In this document: piece after piece, positions 9,557 to 18,490 of the stretch | How positions within the stretch are numbered: position 1 is the first letter of the stretch | Layout of the letters: each line of letters starts with the position of its first letter | Origin: an uncultured Paraglaciecola sp. | Lineage (GTDB): Bacteria > Pseudomonadota > Gammaproteobacteria > Enterobacterales > Alteromonadaceae | Direction: 5' to 3' | Assembly: GCF_937123705.1 (NCBI RefSeq) | Contig: NZ_CAKZKO010000038.1 | Location: 124,001-188,000 of the forward strand | Length of the DNA stretch: 64,000 bases | Made by a program: the position numbers and the translations under genes | The notes under the pieces: generated by a model | What the model was told of the DNA's origin: nothing | Database searches by the model: none | Seen by the model: only the letters and a program-made list of their open reading frames with translations

Positions 9557-10756
9557 ATGAAAAAGGTCTCTCGAAACACATTAACCACAGGTGCTGCAAT
9601 TATCCTTGTTGCCGCCTTAATTTATGGGTTATGGCCAAAACCAACACTAGTGGATATAGGTACTGTCAGCACAGGGAAAATGCAAATAACCATTGACGAA
9701 GAAGGCTACACCCGAGTAGACGAGTTATATCAAGTGTCGGCACCTATTAGCGGGAGAATGCTTAGAATAGACCTTAAACCCGGTGATCCTGTGCGTAAGG
9801 GCGAAACCATCATTGCCCGTATATTACCTAATTTACTCAGTGTTAAAGAGTCGCAACTAGCTAAAGCCAATGTTCAAATTGCGCTATCGACCGTTAATGC
9901 CGCCAAAGCCACCCGTAAACGGCTTGCGTCAGAATTTAGCTTGGTAGCACAAAGAGCGAAACGAGCTTTAGCGCAGATAAAAGTTGGGGCTATCAGTGTC
10001 GATGAAAACGATAAATTTCAGCAAGATGTTATCAGTAAAAAATCCGAATTGGCTGCGGCTACATCAATGTTAAAAGTACATGAGTCTGAACTAGCCAGAG
10101 CCAAAGCTACGTTAGTGGGTAGCGTTCAAACCATTAACCAGTCTCAAGAGCCCCTTGAAATAGTCGATGTTAAAGCGCCAATTACAGGCAGAGTGTTAGA
10201 TATTGCTGAAAAAAATGAAACCGTTTTGCAAGCCGGCGCCCCCATTTTAACCTTGGGTAATGTTAAAGACGACTTAGAGCTGGTGATTGAAATGTTGTCG
10301 AGCGATGCGGTACAAGTAAAAGTTGGGCAAAGTGTGTTGCTGCAAAACTGGAACGCACAGCAGACAGGCAATGGAACTATTACTCGAATTGAGCCTAAGG
10401 GCTTTATTAAAACCTCTTCTCTTGGAGTTGAAGAGCGCCGCGTGAACGTTATTGTTAAACCGAATCCCACAGAAAAAATTCCGCTAAATCTAGGCCACGG
10501 CTTTAGAGTCGACGCATCAATAATTGTATGGGAAGACAACAACACCACTATAGTACCAGTGAGCGCCATGTTTAGAGAGCAACAAAAATGGGCGGTGTTT
10601 GTCATCGAAAATGATAAAACCCAATTGCGGCATATTACCATCGAACAAAATAATGGCACCCTAGCCAGTGTTGCAGAGGGCCTATCGGTTAACGAACAAG
10701 TGGTGTTATATCCTAGTGCCGAACTCACCAACAACTTGGCCGTTGCCCGTCGTTAG
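9557..10756 (+). CDS. HlyD/MacA-family periplasmic adaptor subunit
   Basis: 399 residues. A single N-terminal membrane anchor (residues about 9-27, TTGAAIILVAALIYGLW) is followed by a biotinyl-lipoyl half motif (QVSAPISGRMLRIDLKPGDPV), a coiled-coil hairpin (about 95-190), and the second lipoyl half (VKAPITGRVLDIAEKNETVLQAGAPI). A beta-barrel and membrane-proximal region comes last. Such adaptors bridge the inner-membrane transporter to an outer-membrane TolC-type channel. None is encoded here, so a TolC from elsewhere is presumably used. Third gene of the export operon; a ribosome-binding AAGG sits 11 bp before the ATG. Confidence 0.9.
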   Translation: MKKVSRNTLTTGAAIILVAALIYGLWPKPTLVDIGTVSTGKMQITIDEEGYTRVDELYQVSAPISGRMLRIDLKPGDPVRKGETIIARILPNLLSVKESQLAKANVQIALSTVNAAKATRKRLASEFSLVAQRAKRALAQIKVGAISVDENDKFQQDVISKKSELAAATSMLKVHESELARAKATLVGSVQTINQSQEPLEIVDVKAPITGRVLDIAEKNETVLQAGAPILTLGNVKDDLELVIEMLSSDAVQVKVGQSVLLQNWNAQQTGNGTITRIEPKGFIKTSSLGVEERRVNVIVKPNPTEKIPLNLGHGFRVDASIIVWEDNNTTIVPVSAMFREQQKWAVFVIENDKTQLRHITIEQNNGTLASVAEGLSVNEQVVLYPSAELTNNLAVARR

Positions 10757-10758
10757 CT

Positions 10759-10786
10759 AAAAAAAACGGCAACCATAGGTTGCCGT
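10759..10786 (-). terminator. Rho-independent terminator between convergent genes
   Basis: Perfect 9-bp stem: ACGGCAACC (10766-10774), loop ATA, GGTTGCCGT (10778-10786). The A-run at 10759-10766 becomes a T-run on the minus strand, so it terminates the SDR gene. It probably also stops the HlyD operon arriving on the plus strand. Confidence 0.8.
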
Positions 10787-10810
10787 ATATTAATGATTTG
10801 AATGGATTCT

Positions 10811-11575
10811 TTAGCTTAAAAATCCGCCATCCACTACCACAGTGGTGCCTGTGGTATAGCTGGAAGCATCAGAAACTAGATACAATACTGTACCTGCCAT
10901 TTCATCAGGTTGGGCGGTGCGCCCAAGTGGTATTTGCATTAGTGCGGTTTTAAGAATTTTGTCATTGCTTGTAAGCGCCGAGGCAAATTTAGTTTCAGTC
11001 AAACCAGGTAATAGCGCATTAACACGAATATTTAGACTTCCACATTCTTTTGCAAAAGACTTAGTCATACTAATAACCGCAGCTTTAGTGATGGAATAGA
11101 TCCCCTGTCCCATGCCAGGTGAAATACCATTAATCGAAGCGGTGTTTAAGATAACCCCACCCCCTTGCTGTTTCATCATTTTACCGGCTGCAGTCGACAT
11201 AAAGAAATAGCCACGGATATTTACATCAACGGTTTTTTCATAAGCCGCTAAGTCTGTATCTAAAATGTGTCCAAAATATGGATTCGCGGCGGCGTTATTC
11301 ACTAAGATATCTAAACGTCCATATTTTTCGCTAATTTGTTCGAAGATATTATCAATCTGCGCCATTTCGCCCACATGGCAGGCCATAGCCACGGCATCGC
11401 CGCCATCTTCACGAATGCTTTGGGCAACCGCTTCACAGCCATCAATTTTACGGCTAGATACAATCACTCTAGCGCCATAAGCGGCCAGTAATCTTGCGAT
11501 TGATTCACCAATTCCGCGGCTCGCACCTGTTACTAATGCCACCTTACCGCTTAAATCAAAAATGTCTTTGTTCAT
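10811..11575 (-). CDS. SDR-family NAD(P)-dependent oxidoreductase
   Basis: 254 residues from the preferred start. The nucleotide motif TGASRGIG is at 16-23, NNAA at 93-96, and the catalytic Ser147, Tyr160 and Lys164 (GIYSITK) are in place. This is a classical short-chain dehydrogenase of FabG/3-ketoacyl-reductase appearance; the substrate is not readable. I place the start at the ATG of 11575 because AGGGGA lies 5 bp ahead of it, whereas the longer frame begins with TTG at 11590 and would bury that site. The gene follows etfBA on the same strand, but a terminator-like hairpin lies between, so it is probably transcribed separately. Proximity to electron-transfer flavoprotein hints at acyl-CoA metabolism. 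Confidence 0.88.
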   Translation of the reverse strand: MNKDIFDLSGKVALVTGASRGIGESIARLLAAYGARVIVSSRKIDGCEAVAQSIREDGGDAVAMACHVGEMAQIDNIFEQISEKYGRLDILVNNAAANPYFGHILDTDLAAYEKTVDVNIRGYFFMSTAAGKMMKQQGGGVILNTASINGISPGMGQGIYSITKAAVISMTKSFAKECGSLNIRVNALLPGLTETKFASALTSNDKILKTALMQIPLGRTAQPDEMAGTVLYLVSDASSYTTGTTVVVDGGFLS

Positions 11576-11608
11576 ATCTTCCCCTTTCAATGCATGTGAA
11601 TATTAGGC

Positions 11609-11641
11609 AAAAAAAAGCCATGACTATAAGGGCCATGGCTA
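11609..11641 (-). terminator. Terminator of the etfBA operon
   Basis: On the minus strand AGCCATG, an 11-base loop and CATGGCT form a 7-bp perfect stem (11616-11622 with 11634-11640), followed by eight T residues (A-run 11609-11616 on plus). It lies 24 bp beyond the etfA stop. Confidence 0.8.
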
Positions 11642-11664
11642 AAACACTATAAAAATGTAAAGCC

Positions 11665-12591
11665 TTATAAAGCGGCTTCTAGCTCTGGTAATACATCAAA
11701 CAAATCGCCAACAAGGCCATAATCCGCTACTTGGAAGATGGGTGCTTCTTCGTCTTTGTTGATTGCTACTATCACTTTAGAGTCTTTCATACCGGCCAAG
11801 TGTTGAATGGCCCCAGAAATACCCACAGCAATATATAGGTTAGGTGCAACAATTTTACCTGTTTGCCCAACTTGCATATCATTTGGTACAAAGCCTGCAT
11901 CAACTGCGGCACGTGATGCCCCCATAGCTGCTCCCAACTTATCAGCTATGCCGTCTAGTAATTTAAAATTATCACCGTTTTGCATACCGCGACCACCAGA
12001 GATGATCACATCGGCTGCTGTTAGTTCTGGTCGTTCTGATTCTGTTAGCTCAGCTGAAACAAAAGATGATTTATCTAATGCTTTAGCCACTGCACAGGCT
12101 TCTACCGCTGCAGAATTACCTTCAGAAACCGCATCAAAAGCGGCGGTTCTAACGGTGACCACTTTAATCGTATCGCTAGATTGTACCGTGGCAATAGCGT
12201 TACCTGCGTAGATTGGGCGCTGGAAAGTATCAGCACCTTCTACCTTGATGATGTCAGATATTTGAGCAACATCTAGTAAGGCAGCAACCCGTGGCATAAA
12301 GTTTTTGCCTGTTGTCGTAGCCGCAGCCAGTACATGGCTTGCATCTTTACCTAGTTCGGCCACGAGATCGGCAATATTTTCAGCCATTTGGTGGGCATAA
12401 TCGGCGCTGTCGGCTAATAAAACCTTAGTCACACCGTCTAATTTAGCGGCTTGTGCGGCAACAGCTTCACAACCTGAGCCAGCAACTAATAAATGGATAT
12501 CTCCACCTATTTGCGATGCAGCGTGCATTAGTTTGTGGGTTTCTGTTTTTAGCTGTTCGTTGTCATGTTCTGCGTATACTAAAATAGCCAT
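11665..12591 (-). CDS. etfA: Electron transfer flavoprotein alpha subunit
   Basis: 308 residues. The N-terminal adenine-nucleotide-like domain is followed by the characteristic C-terminal FAD-binding domain: [39 protein letters not shown] and [20 protein letters not shown]. With EtfB it takes electrons from acyl-CoA and other dehydrogenases and passes them to ETF-ubiquinone oxidoreductase, encoded divergently at 13782. Its ATG overlaps the etfB stop codon by one base (TAATG), so translation is coupled. Confidence 0.97.
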   Translation of the reverse strand: MAILVYAEHDNEQLKTETHKLMHAASQIGGDIHLLVAGSGCEAVAAQAAKLDGVTKVLLADSADYAHQMAENIADLVAELGKDASHVLAAATTTGKNFMPRVAALLDVAQISDIIKVEGADTFQRPIYAGNAIATVQSSDTIKVVTVRTAAFDAVSEGNSAAVEACAVAKALDKSSFVSAELTESERPELTAADVIISGGRGMQNGDNFKLLDGIADKLGAAMGASRAAVDAGFVPNDMQVGQTGKIVAPNLYIAVGISGAIQHLAGMKDSKVIVAINKDEEAPIFQVADYGLVGDLFDVLPELEAAL

Positions 12592-13340
12592 TAGATCACC
12601 TTCGCTTCATTTTTTAACTTGTCGACCAATTCCGCGACGTCTGCCACTATCACGCCACCTGAGCGTTGTGCTGGCGGCTCTACTTTAAGCACTTTTACAT
12701 TTGACGTTAATTCAACACCAAAGTCTGCTGCAGACTTAACATCAAGAGGTTTGCGTTTCGCCTTCATAATATTTGGTAAGGAGGCATAGCGAGGTTCATT
12801 TAAACGTAAATCAGTTGTCACTACCGCTGGTAATGCCAGCTCAACAGTCTGTAAACCGCCGTCAATTTCACGGGTCACTTTTACTTTACCCGCATCCACT
12901 ACTACTTCTGATGCAAAAGTACCTTGTGGCATACCAGTTAGTGCCGCTAACATTTGCCCTGTTTGGTTATTGTCTGAATCGATAGACTGTTTGCCTAAAA
13001 TAACTAAATCAGGTGTTTCTTCTTCAACCACTTTCTTTAAAAGCTTAGCAATTTGTAAAGAATCAAGACTTTGGTCAGTATCAATTTGAATACCGCGATC
13101 AGCACCTAGTGCCAATGACGTACGAATTTGTTCTTGGCAGCTTTTATCGCCAATAGAAACCACAACTATCTCAGTGGCAACACCTTTTTCTTTTAAGCGA
13201 ACCGCTTCTTCTACTGCAATTTCACAAAAAGGGTTAATTGACATTTTAGCGTTGGTTAAATCCACCGCGCTGTTGTCTGGTTTTACCCTGACTTTTACAT
13301 TGTAATCAATGGCACGTTTTACCGGCACAAGTATTTTCAT
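12591..13340 (-). CDS. etfB: Electron transfer flavoprotein beta subunit
   Basis: 249 residues from the ATG at 13340, which has AGAGGTG just upstream. A GTG two codons earlier is a less likely start. Motifs: [20 protein letters not shown] at the N-terminus, [18 protein letters not shown], the adenine-nucleotide signature [10 protein letters not shown] and [22 protein letters not shown]. It is the first gene of etfBA. Its promoter region (13341-13781) is shared with ETF-QO and holds a perfect palindrome at 13423-13440. Confidence 0.97.
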   Translation of the reverse strand: MKILVPVKRAIDYNVKVRVKPDNSAVDLTNAKMSINPFCEIAVEEAVRLKEKGVATEIVVVSIGDKSCQEQIRTSLALGADRGIQIDTDQSLDSLQIAKLLKKVVEEETPDLVILGKQSIDSDNNQTGQMLAALTGMPQGTFASEVVVDAGKVKVTREIDGGLQTVELALPAVVTTDLRLNEPRYASLPNIMKAKRKPLDVKSAADFGVELTSNVKVLKVEPPAQRSGGVIVADVAELVDKLKNEAKVI

Positions 13341-13781
13341 ATTCACCTCTATTAAACAGGTATCAAGTTATTAAACTGAGTTAACAAGTTACACAAATTT
13401 GGATGGCGACAATTTACTTTGTGTTGACGTATACGTCAACTAAGAAGTCAATTTGCCGAGAGTTACTATAACCCGCACTTATAAAGGGTATTATATGCCA
13501 TAATACCTCGAGTAATTTGAGTATTGGCTAGAATTTTTTCAATCAAAGGGATTGATATAAGTCTTTGTTAAGTATAAACATTTAAGTATTCGTCTATATT
13601 GAATGATAAGACAGGGTAGATTTATAATGTTATTGTTAGTAAACCCACAACTAGGGTATTTGATGTAAAAATAGCCAGCGCATGACTAAAATTTGCTTAT
13701 GAATAAGGCTCACAAACATTTTTTTTGTGAATAATTAAATACATTTTTATGAATAGTTTAAACAAATAAGAGGACAAACAA
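13341..13781. other. Intergenic region between divergent etfB and ETF-QO genes
   Basis: 440 bp with no credible gene. It must carry both promoters. The clear element is the 18-bp palindrome at 13423-13440. The rest is AT-rich, with several TATAAT-like hexamers (for example near 13603-13635) that I cannot assign to a definite promoter. Confidence 0.6.
13423..13440. promoter_or_regulatory. Perfect palindrome, candidate LiuR/MerR-type operator of the ETF genes
   Basis: GTTGACGTA-TACGTCAAC, 9-bp arms with no spacer, 83 bp upstream of the etfB ATG. TTGACGT...ACGTCAA palindromes resemble the sites described for the MerR-family regulator LiuR of branched-chain amino acid catabolism, whose reconstructed regulons include ETF genes. 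That match is from memory and was not tested. Confidence 0.5.
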
Positions 13782-15434
13782 GTGGAACGAGAATCGATGG
13801 AGTTTGATGTAGTTATAGTCGGTGCTGGCCCTGCTGGTCTGTCAACTGCGTGCCGGTTGATGCAAATAGCTCAGGAAAAAGACCAAGAATTAATGGTTTG
13901 CGTGGTCGAAAAAGGCTCTGAGGTGGGTGCCCATATTTTATCTGGTGCCGTATTCGAAACCCGTGCTTTGGACGAGTTGTTCCCCGACTGGAAAGAAAAA
14001 GGCGCGCCTCTAAACACCCCAGTAACAGGCGACGATATTTACTGGCTTAATAACGAGAAAAAAGGCACTAAGATCCCAAGCTTTATGACACCTAAAACCA
14101 TGCATAATGATGGCAACTATGTGGTGAGTATGGGTAATCTATGTCGTTGGTTGGCCGAACAAGCCGAAGCACTTGGCGTAGAAATATTTCCTGGATTTGC
14201 TGCTTCAGAGGTTTTGTATAATGAAGACGGCAGTGTCGGTGGCGTGATCACCGGCGATATGGGTCTGGATGAACAAGGCCAACCCAAAGACTCCTTTATG
14301 CCGGGTATGGAACTCAAAGCTAAATACACTGTGTTTGCTGAAGGTTGTCGTGGACACTTAGGAAAGCAATTAATAGAGAAATTTGAGTTAGATAAAGATC
14401 AATCACCACAACATTACGGTATTGGTTTTAAAGAGATTTGGGATATCGACCCTGCCAAACACCAAGAAGGTTTAGTGGTTCATACAGCGGGTTGGCCTAT
14501 CACAGATGCTACAGGTGGCTCTTATCTTTACCATGCAGAGAACAACCAAGTTTTAGTGGGTTTAATAATCGATCTTAACTACAGCAATACTCATTTAAGT
14601 CCTTTTGATGAATTCCAACGCCTAAAACATCACCCTGTTTTCAAGCAGTATCTTGAAGGTGGTAAACGCGTTTCTTATGGTGCCCGAGCCATAGCCAAAG
14701 GTGGTTTTAATTCTTTGCCTAAGATGACCTTCCCTGGGGGCCTATTAGTAGGTTGTGATGCGGGTACCTTAAACTTTGCGAAAATTAAAGGTAACCACAC
14801 CGCTATGAAGTCTGGGCTATTAGCTGCAGAAACGTTGATGGAAGTGTTAAGCCAAGACGATGCTGCGCCTTCCCAAGAACTCGCAAGTTACACCCAGAAA
14901 TTTAAAGACTCTTGGTTGTATGATGAGTTATTCAGATCTCGCAACTTTGGCCCTGCCCTGCATAAATTTGGCACCTTTATGGGCGGTGCGTACAACACCC
15001 TAGAGCAAAATTGGTTTAACGGTAATTTGCCTTTTAACTTCAAAGATGACAAAGCCGATCATGAGCAACTTAAACAAGCCAAAGATTGTGTCAAAATTGA
15101 TTACCCTAAGCCCGATGGCGTACTAAGTTTTGATAAGTTGTCTTCAGTGTTTTTATCCAATACCAATCATGAAGAAGAACAGCCCTGCCACTTGAAACTA
15201 AAAGACAGCGCTATTCCTATTACAGTGAATTTGGCCCATTATGATGAACCAGCTCAGCGATACTGCCCTGCTGGGGTCTATGAAATTATAGAATCCGAAG
15301 CAGGCGAAAAGCAGTTACAGATCAATGGCCAAAACTGCGTACATTGCAAAACCTGCGATATTAAAGATCCGACTCAAAACATAACTTGGGTGGTGCCAGA
15401 AGGTGCCGGTGGACCTAACTACCCAAATATGTAG
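13782..15434 (+). CDS. Electron transfer flavoprotein-ubiquinone oxidoreductase
   Basis: 550 residues, full length for the family. N-terminal FAD dinucleotide motif VIVGAGPAGLS (about 11-21). The C-terminal ferredoxin-like 4Fe-4S region has CPAGVYE and NCVHCKTCDIKDP, then the usual ending TWVVPEGAGGPNYPNM. It is membrane-associated and passes electrons from ETF (etfAB, divergent) to ubiquinone. The start is GTG at 13782 with AGAGGA 7 bp ahead; the beginning MERESMEFD matches the usual start of gammaproteobacterial ETF-QO, so I prefer it over the internal ATG. It ends in a strong terminator. Confidence 0.96.
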   Translation: MERESMEFDVVIVGAGPAGLSTACRLMQIAQEKDQELMVCVVEKGSEVGAHILSGAVFETRALDELFPDWKEKGAPLNTPVTGDDIYWLNNEKKGTKIPSFMTPKTMHNDGNYVVSMGNLCRWLAEQAEALGVEIFPGFAASEVLYNEDGSVGGVITGDMGLDEQGQPKDSFMPGMELKAKYTVFAEGCRGHLGKQLIEKFELDKDQSPQHYGIGFKEIWDIDPAKHQEGLVVHTAGWPITDATGGSYLYHAENNQVLVGLIIDLNYSNTHLSPFDEFQRLKHHPVFKQYLEGGKRVSYGARAIAKGGFNSLPKMTFPGGLLVGCDAGTLNFAKIKGNHTAMKSGLLAAETLMEVLSQDDAAPSQELASYTQKFKDSWLYDELFRSRNFGPALHKFGTFMGGAYNTLEQNWFNGNLPFNFKDDKADHEQLKQAKDCVKIDYPKPDGVLSFDKLSSVFLSNTNHEEEQPCHLKLKDSAIPITVNLAHYDEPAQRYCPAGVYEIIESEAGEKQLQINGQNCVHCKTCDIKDPTQNITWVVPEGAGGPNYPNM

Positions 15435-15439
15435 AAACT

Positions 15440-15462
15440 AAGGGGCATATGCCCCTTTTTTT
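15440..15462 (+). terminator. Rho-independent terminator of ETF-QO
   Basis: AAGGGGCATATGCCCCTT is a self-complementary stem at 15440-15457, followed by a run of T to 15462, directly after the ETF-QO stop. Confidence 0.9.
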
Positions 15463-15512
15463 ATCTTAGAACACACTTATTACTTTTCATTTAATAATGA
15501 GGCCTTGCTGCA

Positions 15513-16286
15513 ATGAGCGATATTCATTACCAGATACATTCAAACTCGCCAGATAAACCTTGGATTATGTTAATTCACGGTTTATTCGGCAGTATGGATA
15601 ATCTAACTGCACTTCGCAGGCAGTTAACTGAGTCTTATCAAATATTGACAGTAGATTTACCAGATCATGGAAAATCAGCCCATACCACTAGCATCAGTTT
15701 TAATCGCTATTGTGAGTTACTGTTTAAACTTGTAGAAAGTTTAGGCATTCAATCAATTAATCTCATTGGACATTCGTTGGGCGGTAAAGTCGCCATGCAA
15801 TTTTCCCTTAATCACCCAAATAAAGTGAACCATTTAGTGGTTTTAGATATTGCGCCTGTTGCTTATGCGCCAAGGCACAATAATGTTTTTAAGGGCCTCA
15901 ACAATGTGAAGCTAGGTACAATTGCGAGCCGCAAGGAAGCAGATACAGCGCTTTCTGAATATGTGACTGAAACCTCTACTCGGCAATTTTTACTAAAAAG
16001 TTTATACAACGAAAATGATAGCTGGCAGTGGCGTTTTAACTTGGCTTTATTAGAGCAGGATTATCCTAATATTTCTGCGGCTATTACATCTTCCCAAGCA
16101 TTTGGAGGTAAAACCTTATTTATTAAGGGAGAGCATTCCGATTACCTTTTGCCAGAGCACAAAAGCGCTGTTATGGAGTTATTTCCCAACAGCAAATCTA
16201 AAATGATCAGTGGCACAGGTCATTGGCTACATGCAGAAAAGCCGGAGCTTTGTAGTAAGTTAATCAGGGCTTTTTTAGCTAAATAA
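15513..16286 (+). CDS. ybfF: Alpha/beta-hydrolase, YbfF-type esterase
   Basis: 257 residues. Oxyanion motif HGLFGS at 22-27, nucleophile elbow GHSLGG with Ser88, and a late His (GTGHWLH, His237) as the base. Length and the sequence near the nucleophile (GHSLGGKVAMQ) match E. coli YbfF, an esterase active on short acyl esters with no firmly assigned natural substrate. The neighbourhood ybfF, fldA, fur is conserved in enterics, where ybfE and seqA are also present; here DUF2788 occupies the slot beside fldA. Confidence 0.88.
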   Translation: MSDIHYQIHSNSPDKPWIMLIHGLFGSMDNLTALRRQLTESYQILTVDLPDHGKSAHTTSISFNRYCELLFKLVESLGIQSINLIGHSLGGKVAMQFSLNHPNKVNHLVVLDIAPVAYAPRHNNVFKGLNNVKLGTIASRKEADTALSEYVTETSTRQFLLKSLYNENDSWQWRFNLALLEQDYPNISAAITSSQAFGGKTLFIKGEHSDYLLPEHKSAVMELFPNSKSKMISGTGHWLHAEKPELCSKLIRAFLAK

Positions 16287-16371
16287 CCCGATGTGATGAC
16301 CTAGGGCAATTTTTTTAGTCGATACACTATGCTACTATGCGCCAGTTTTTTATAGGAGTTGACCGCAGTAG

Positions 16372-16575
16372 ATGTTAAGTGATCATTATGAGCAAATCGA
16401 AGCCATAGGGTTAAACCTTGCGATTGTTGGCTTATTTTTATTGATGGCCTATGTTGTCCATGATGTACTTAAAAAAAACAATGTGCCACTTATTGGTAAA
16501 GTTGTGGTGTATTTTGTACTGTTTTTGGGGGCAGCGGGCTTTATATTTAAAGGCATAATGCAACTGTTTATTTAA
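16372..16575 (+). CDS. DUF2788 family small membrane protein
   Basis: 67 residues with two hydrophobic helices (about 14-32 and 41-63) separated by a short basic loop (HDVLKKNNVPLIGK). This matches the small DUF2788 inner-membrane proteins. Function unknown. It lies 85 bp behind ybfF and 73 bp ahead of flavodoxin on the same strand. The nearest ribosome-binding-like AGGAG is 13 bp before the ATG, a long spacing. Confidence 0.75.
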   Translation: MLSDHYEQIEAIGLNLAIVGLFLLMAYVVHDVLKKNNVPLIGKVVVYFVLFLGAAGFIFKGIMQLFI

Positions 16576-16648
16576 GACTGATAGCGTCTTGAATGTTGCT
16601 TTAGTCAAACCAGTTTGAATTTATATTTTAGTTGAGGAAAGAACAAAA

Positions 16649-17173
16649 ATGGCAAGTGTGGGGTTATTTTTCGGCAGTGACACTGGCAATACAGAACATA
16701 TTGCAAAGATGATCCAAAAAGAATTAGGCAAAAACTTAATAGATGTTAAAGACATTGCTAAGAGCAGCAAAGAGGATATTGCTGAATTTGATCTATTACT
16801 TTTTGGTATTCCTACTTGGTATTACGGCGAAGCACAGTGTGATTGGGATGATTTTTTTCCTGAACTTGAACAAATAGATTTTGAAGATAAATTAGTGGCC
16901 ATTTTTGGCTGTGGTGATCAGGAAGACTACGCCGAATATTTCTTAGATGCCATGGGCATGGTCAGAGATATTGTCGAAGCTAAAGGTGCAATTTTGGTAG
17001 GTCAATGGTCTACACAAGGTTATGACTTTGAAGCATCGAAGGGCATGGCTGATGAAGACCATTTTGTAGGTTTAGGTATTGATGAAGATAGACAACCCGA
17101 ACTCACCGAAGAACGGGTAAAGTCATGGTGTAAACAAATTCACGAAGAACTGTGTTTAGCCGAATTAGCATAA
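16649..17173 (+). CDS. fldA: Flavodoxin, long-chain type
   Basis: 174 residues. The phosphate-binding loop of FMN is GSDTGNTE at 9-16. The isoalloxazine loops are recognisable as PTWYYGEAQCDW and GCGDQEDYAEYFLDAMG. Length and the inserted loop place it with long-chain FldA flavodoxins: cytosolic one-electron carriers for enzymes such as IspG/IspH, biotin synthase and methionine synthase reactivation. GAGGAAAG precedes the start. fur follows 118 bp downstream, the usual order in this group. Confidence 0.95.
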   Translation: MASVGLFFGSDTGNTEHIAKMIQKELGKNLIDVKDIAKSSKEDIAEFDLLLFGIPTWYYGEAQCDWDDFFPELEQIDFEDKLVAIFGCGDQEDYAEYFLDAMGMVRDIVEAKGAILVGQWSTQGYDFEASKGMADEDHFVGLGIDEDRQPELTEERVKSWCKQIHEELCLAELA

Positions 17174-17179
17174 TAATTG

Positions 17180-17204
17180 AAAAGGAGTTTGACTCCTTTT
17201 TTTT
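17180..17204 (+). terminator. Terminator between fldA and fur
   Basis: AAAAGGAG (17180-17187), loop TTTGA, CTCCTTTT (17193-17200), then further T residues to 17204. It suggests fur has its own promoter; a TATAAT hexamer lies at 17256-17261. Confidence 0.85.
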
Positions 17205-17255
17205 AAATTTGAAGCTGTAAAAAGTTAAATAGCTTTTAAATAAATTAGGCTCCCC

Positions 17256-17261
17256 TATAAT
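17256..17261 (+). promoter_or_regulatory. Probable -10 element of fur
   Basis: A perfect TATAAT 30 bp ahead of the fur ATG, beyond the fldA terminator. No convincing -35 hexamer is seen at the expected distance, so the promoter may depend on an activator or be weak. Confidence 0.45.
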
Positions 17262-17291
17262 GGCCTCAAACCTATAGTTATATGCAAGATA

Positions 17292-17711
17292 ATGGATCAA
17301 AATAAAGAATTAAAAAAAGCAGGTCTTAAAGTCACGCTTCCACGCTTGAAAATTTTGGAAATATTACAGCTACCTGAAAACCAACATATCAGTGCAGAAG
17401 AAGTCTATAAAATTCTCATTGAACATGACGAAGATATAGGCTTGGCCACAGTATACCGTGTACTTAATCAATTTGACGATGCAGGTATTTTAAACCGCCA
17501 TCACTTTGAAGGCGGCAAATCCGTGTTCGAAATCAGCCACAAGAAACATCACGACCATCTAGTGTGTTTAAAATGTGGCAAAGTAATTGAATTTGAAGAC
17601 GAAGTGATCGAAAAACGACAAGAAGAAGTCGCCGAACGTCATAATATGACCCTTACCCATCACAGTTTATATTTATATGGAGAATGTAAAGTAGACTGCG
17701 ACGAAGACTAA
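17292..17711 (+). CDS. fur: Ferric uptake regulator Fur
   Basis: 139 residues. N-terminal winged helix (LKVTLPRLKILEILQ, HISAEEVYKILIEHDEDIGLATVYRVLNQFDDAGI), then the metal-binding and dimerisation domain with HHFEGGKSVFE, HKKHHDHLVC and CLKCGKVIEFED. Structural zinc cysteines are Cys92, Cys95, Cys132 and Cys136. It is an iron-dependent repressor of iron acquisition genes. No Fur box was clearly visible upstream of the TonB receptor or elsewhere in the window. Confidence 0.97.
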   Translation: MDQNKELKKAGLKVTLPRLKILEILQLPENQHISAEEVYKILIEHDEDIGLATVYRVLNQFDDAGILNRHHFEGGKSVFEISHKKHHDHLVCLKCGKVIEFEDEVIEKRQEEVAERHNMTLTHHSLYLYGECKVDCDED

Positions 17712-17735
17712 ATATGGTTTTGTAAATGACAAAGA

Positions 17736-17763
17736 AACGCCCCAATTAATGGGGTGTTTTTTT
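17736..17763 (+). terminator. Terminator after fur (bidirectional)
   Basis: AACGCCCCA (17736-17744), loop ATTAA, TGGGGTGTT (17750-17758) with one G-U pair, followed by a T-run. Transcription from the minus-strand membrane protein gene (ending 17782) also meets it. Confidence 0.85.
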
Positions 17764-17781
17764 ATCACAAAGATAATAGCT

Positions 17782-18351
17782 TTAAAGCAAACTAGGCCAA
17801 AGCAAAGCAAATATAGCACCGGCAACCGCCGCATAAATCAAGGCATCGAGCAAATAACGCAGGCAATTGGCCCAAGGCTGCCCCATCCAAATACTAATGG
17901 GAATTTGCGCCCAACCATAAGTTAAAAAACCAGCAACAAAAACCTGTCTGAAAACCATAATATGATCGGCACTTTGGACAATCGAAATACTGGCCAAATA
18001 CCCAATCAAAAACGACCCTGTGATAAAAAACACTATCTGCTGAGAGAGTAGTTTACCCATATTTGGCATCCCATTGGGCATGATAGTCACCATAGCAACG
18101 GGGCCTTCAGTGAACTTTTTTTGCATTGCCTCTTCTGCCATAGCCTGCATATCACTGCAGTAAGGCAAGGTATAAAGTCCGGGGGAAGGAGATGTTTCGG
18201 CCAAAGCAATAGAAACGCCCTGTTCGTTACTTAACCCTTTATAATCGGCGTTATGATACTTAAAAAGCATATGAATAAATGCACTGGCGACCCAAGATAG
18301 TAAGCCAGTAACTAGGATGGCTAACCATAAATCAGACACTGAAACAGACAT
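17782..18351 (-). CDS. Uncharacterised four-helix membrane protein
   Basis: 189 residues. One hydrophobic helix at about 9-29, a polar loop of roughly 70 residues (VSIALAETSPSPGLYTLPYCSDMQAMAEEAM), then three helices near 100-125, 132-152 and 163-187. The loop starts YHNADYKGL. I do not recognise a characterised family, although similar small proteins occur in many marine bacteria. No neighbouring gene suggests a role. Confidence 0.6.
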   Translation of the reverse strand: MSVSVSDLWLAILVTGLLSWVASAFIHMLFKYHNADYKGLSNEQGVSIALAETSPSPGLYTLPYCSDMQAMAEEAMQKKFTEGPVAMVTIMPNGMPNMGKLLSQQIVFFITGSFLIGYLASISIVQSADHIMVFRQVFVAGFLTYGWAQIPISIWMGQPWANCLRYLLDALIYAAVAGAIFALLWPSLL

Positions 18352-18490
18352 ACTTGACTCCTAAGAGCAATGTTAAGGTGAAGACTTGTAAAACCATAGT
18401 CCACTCACTTCATCTATTCAAATAATGGCAGTTTGTTTACGTTGTACAGCAAAGCAGAATAAAGACTATCTTTGTTTGACTGTATATTAA

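Noticed and set aside
10144-10734. 196-residue minus-strand frame inside the HlyD adaptor gene
   Set aside because: Antisense shadow of a well-supported gene, with low-complexity Ser/Thr-rich translation and no family resemblance.
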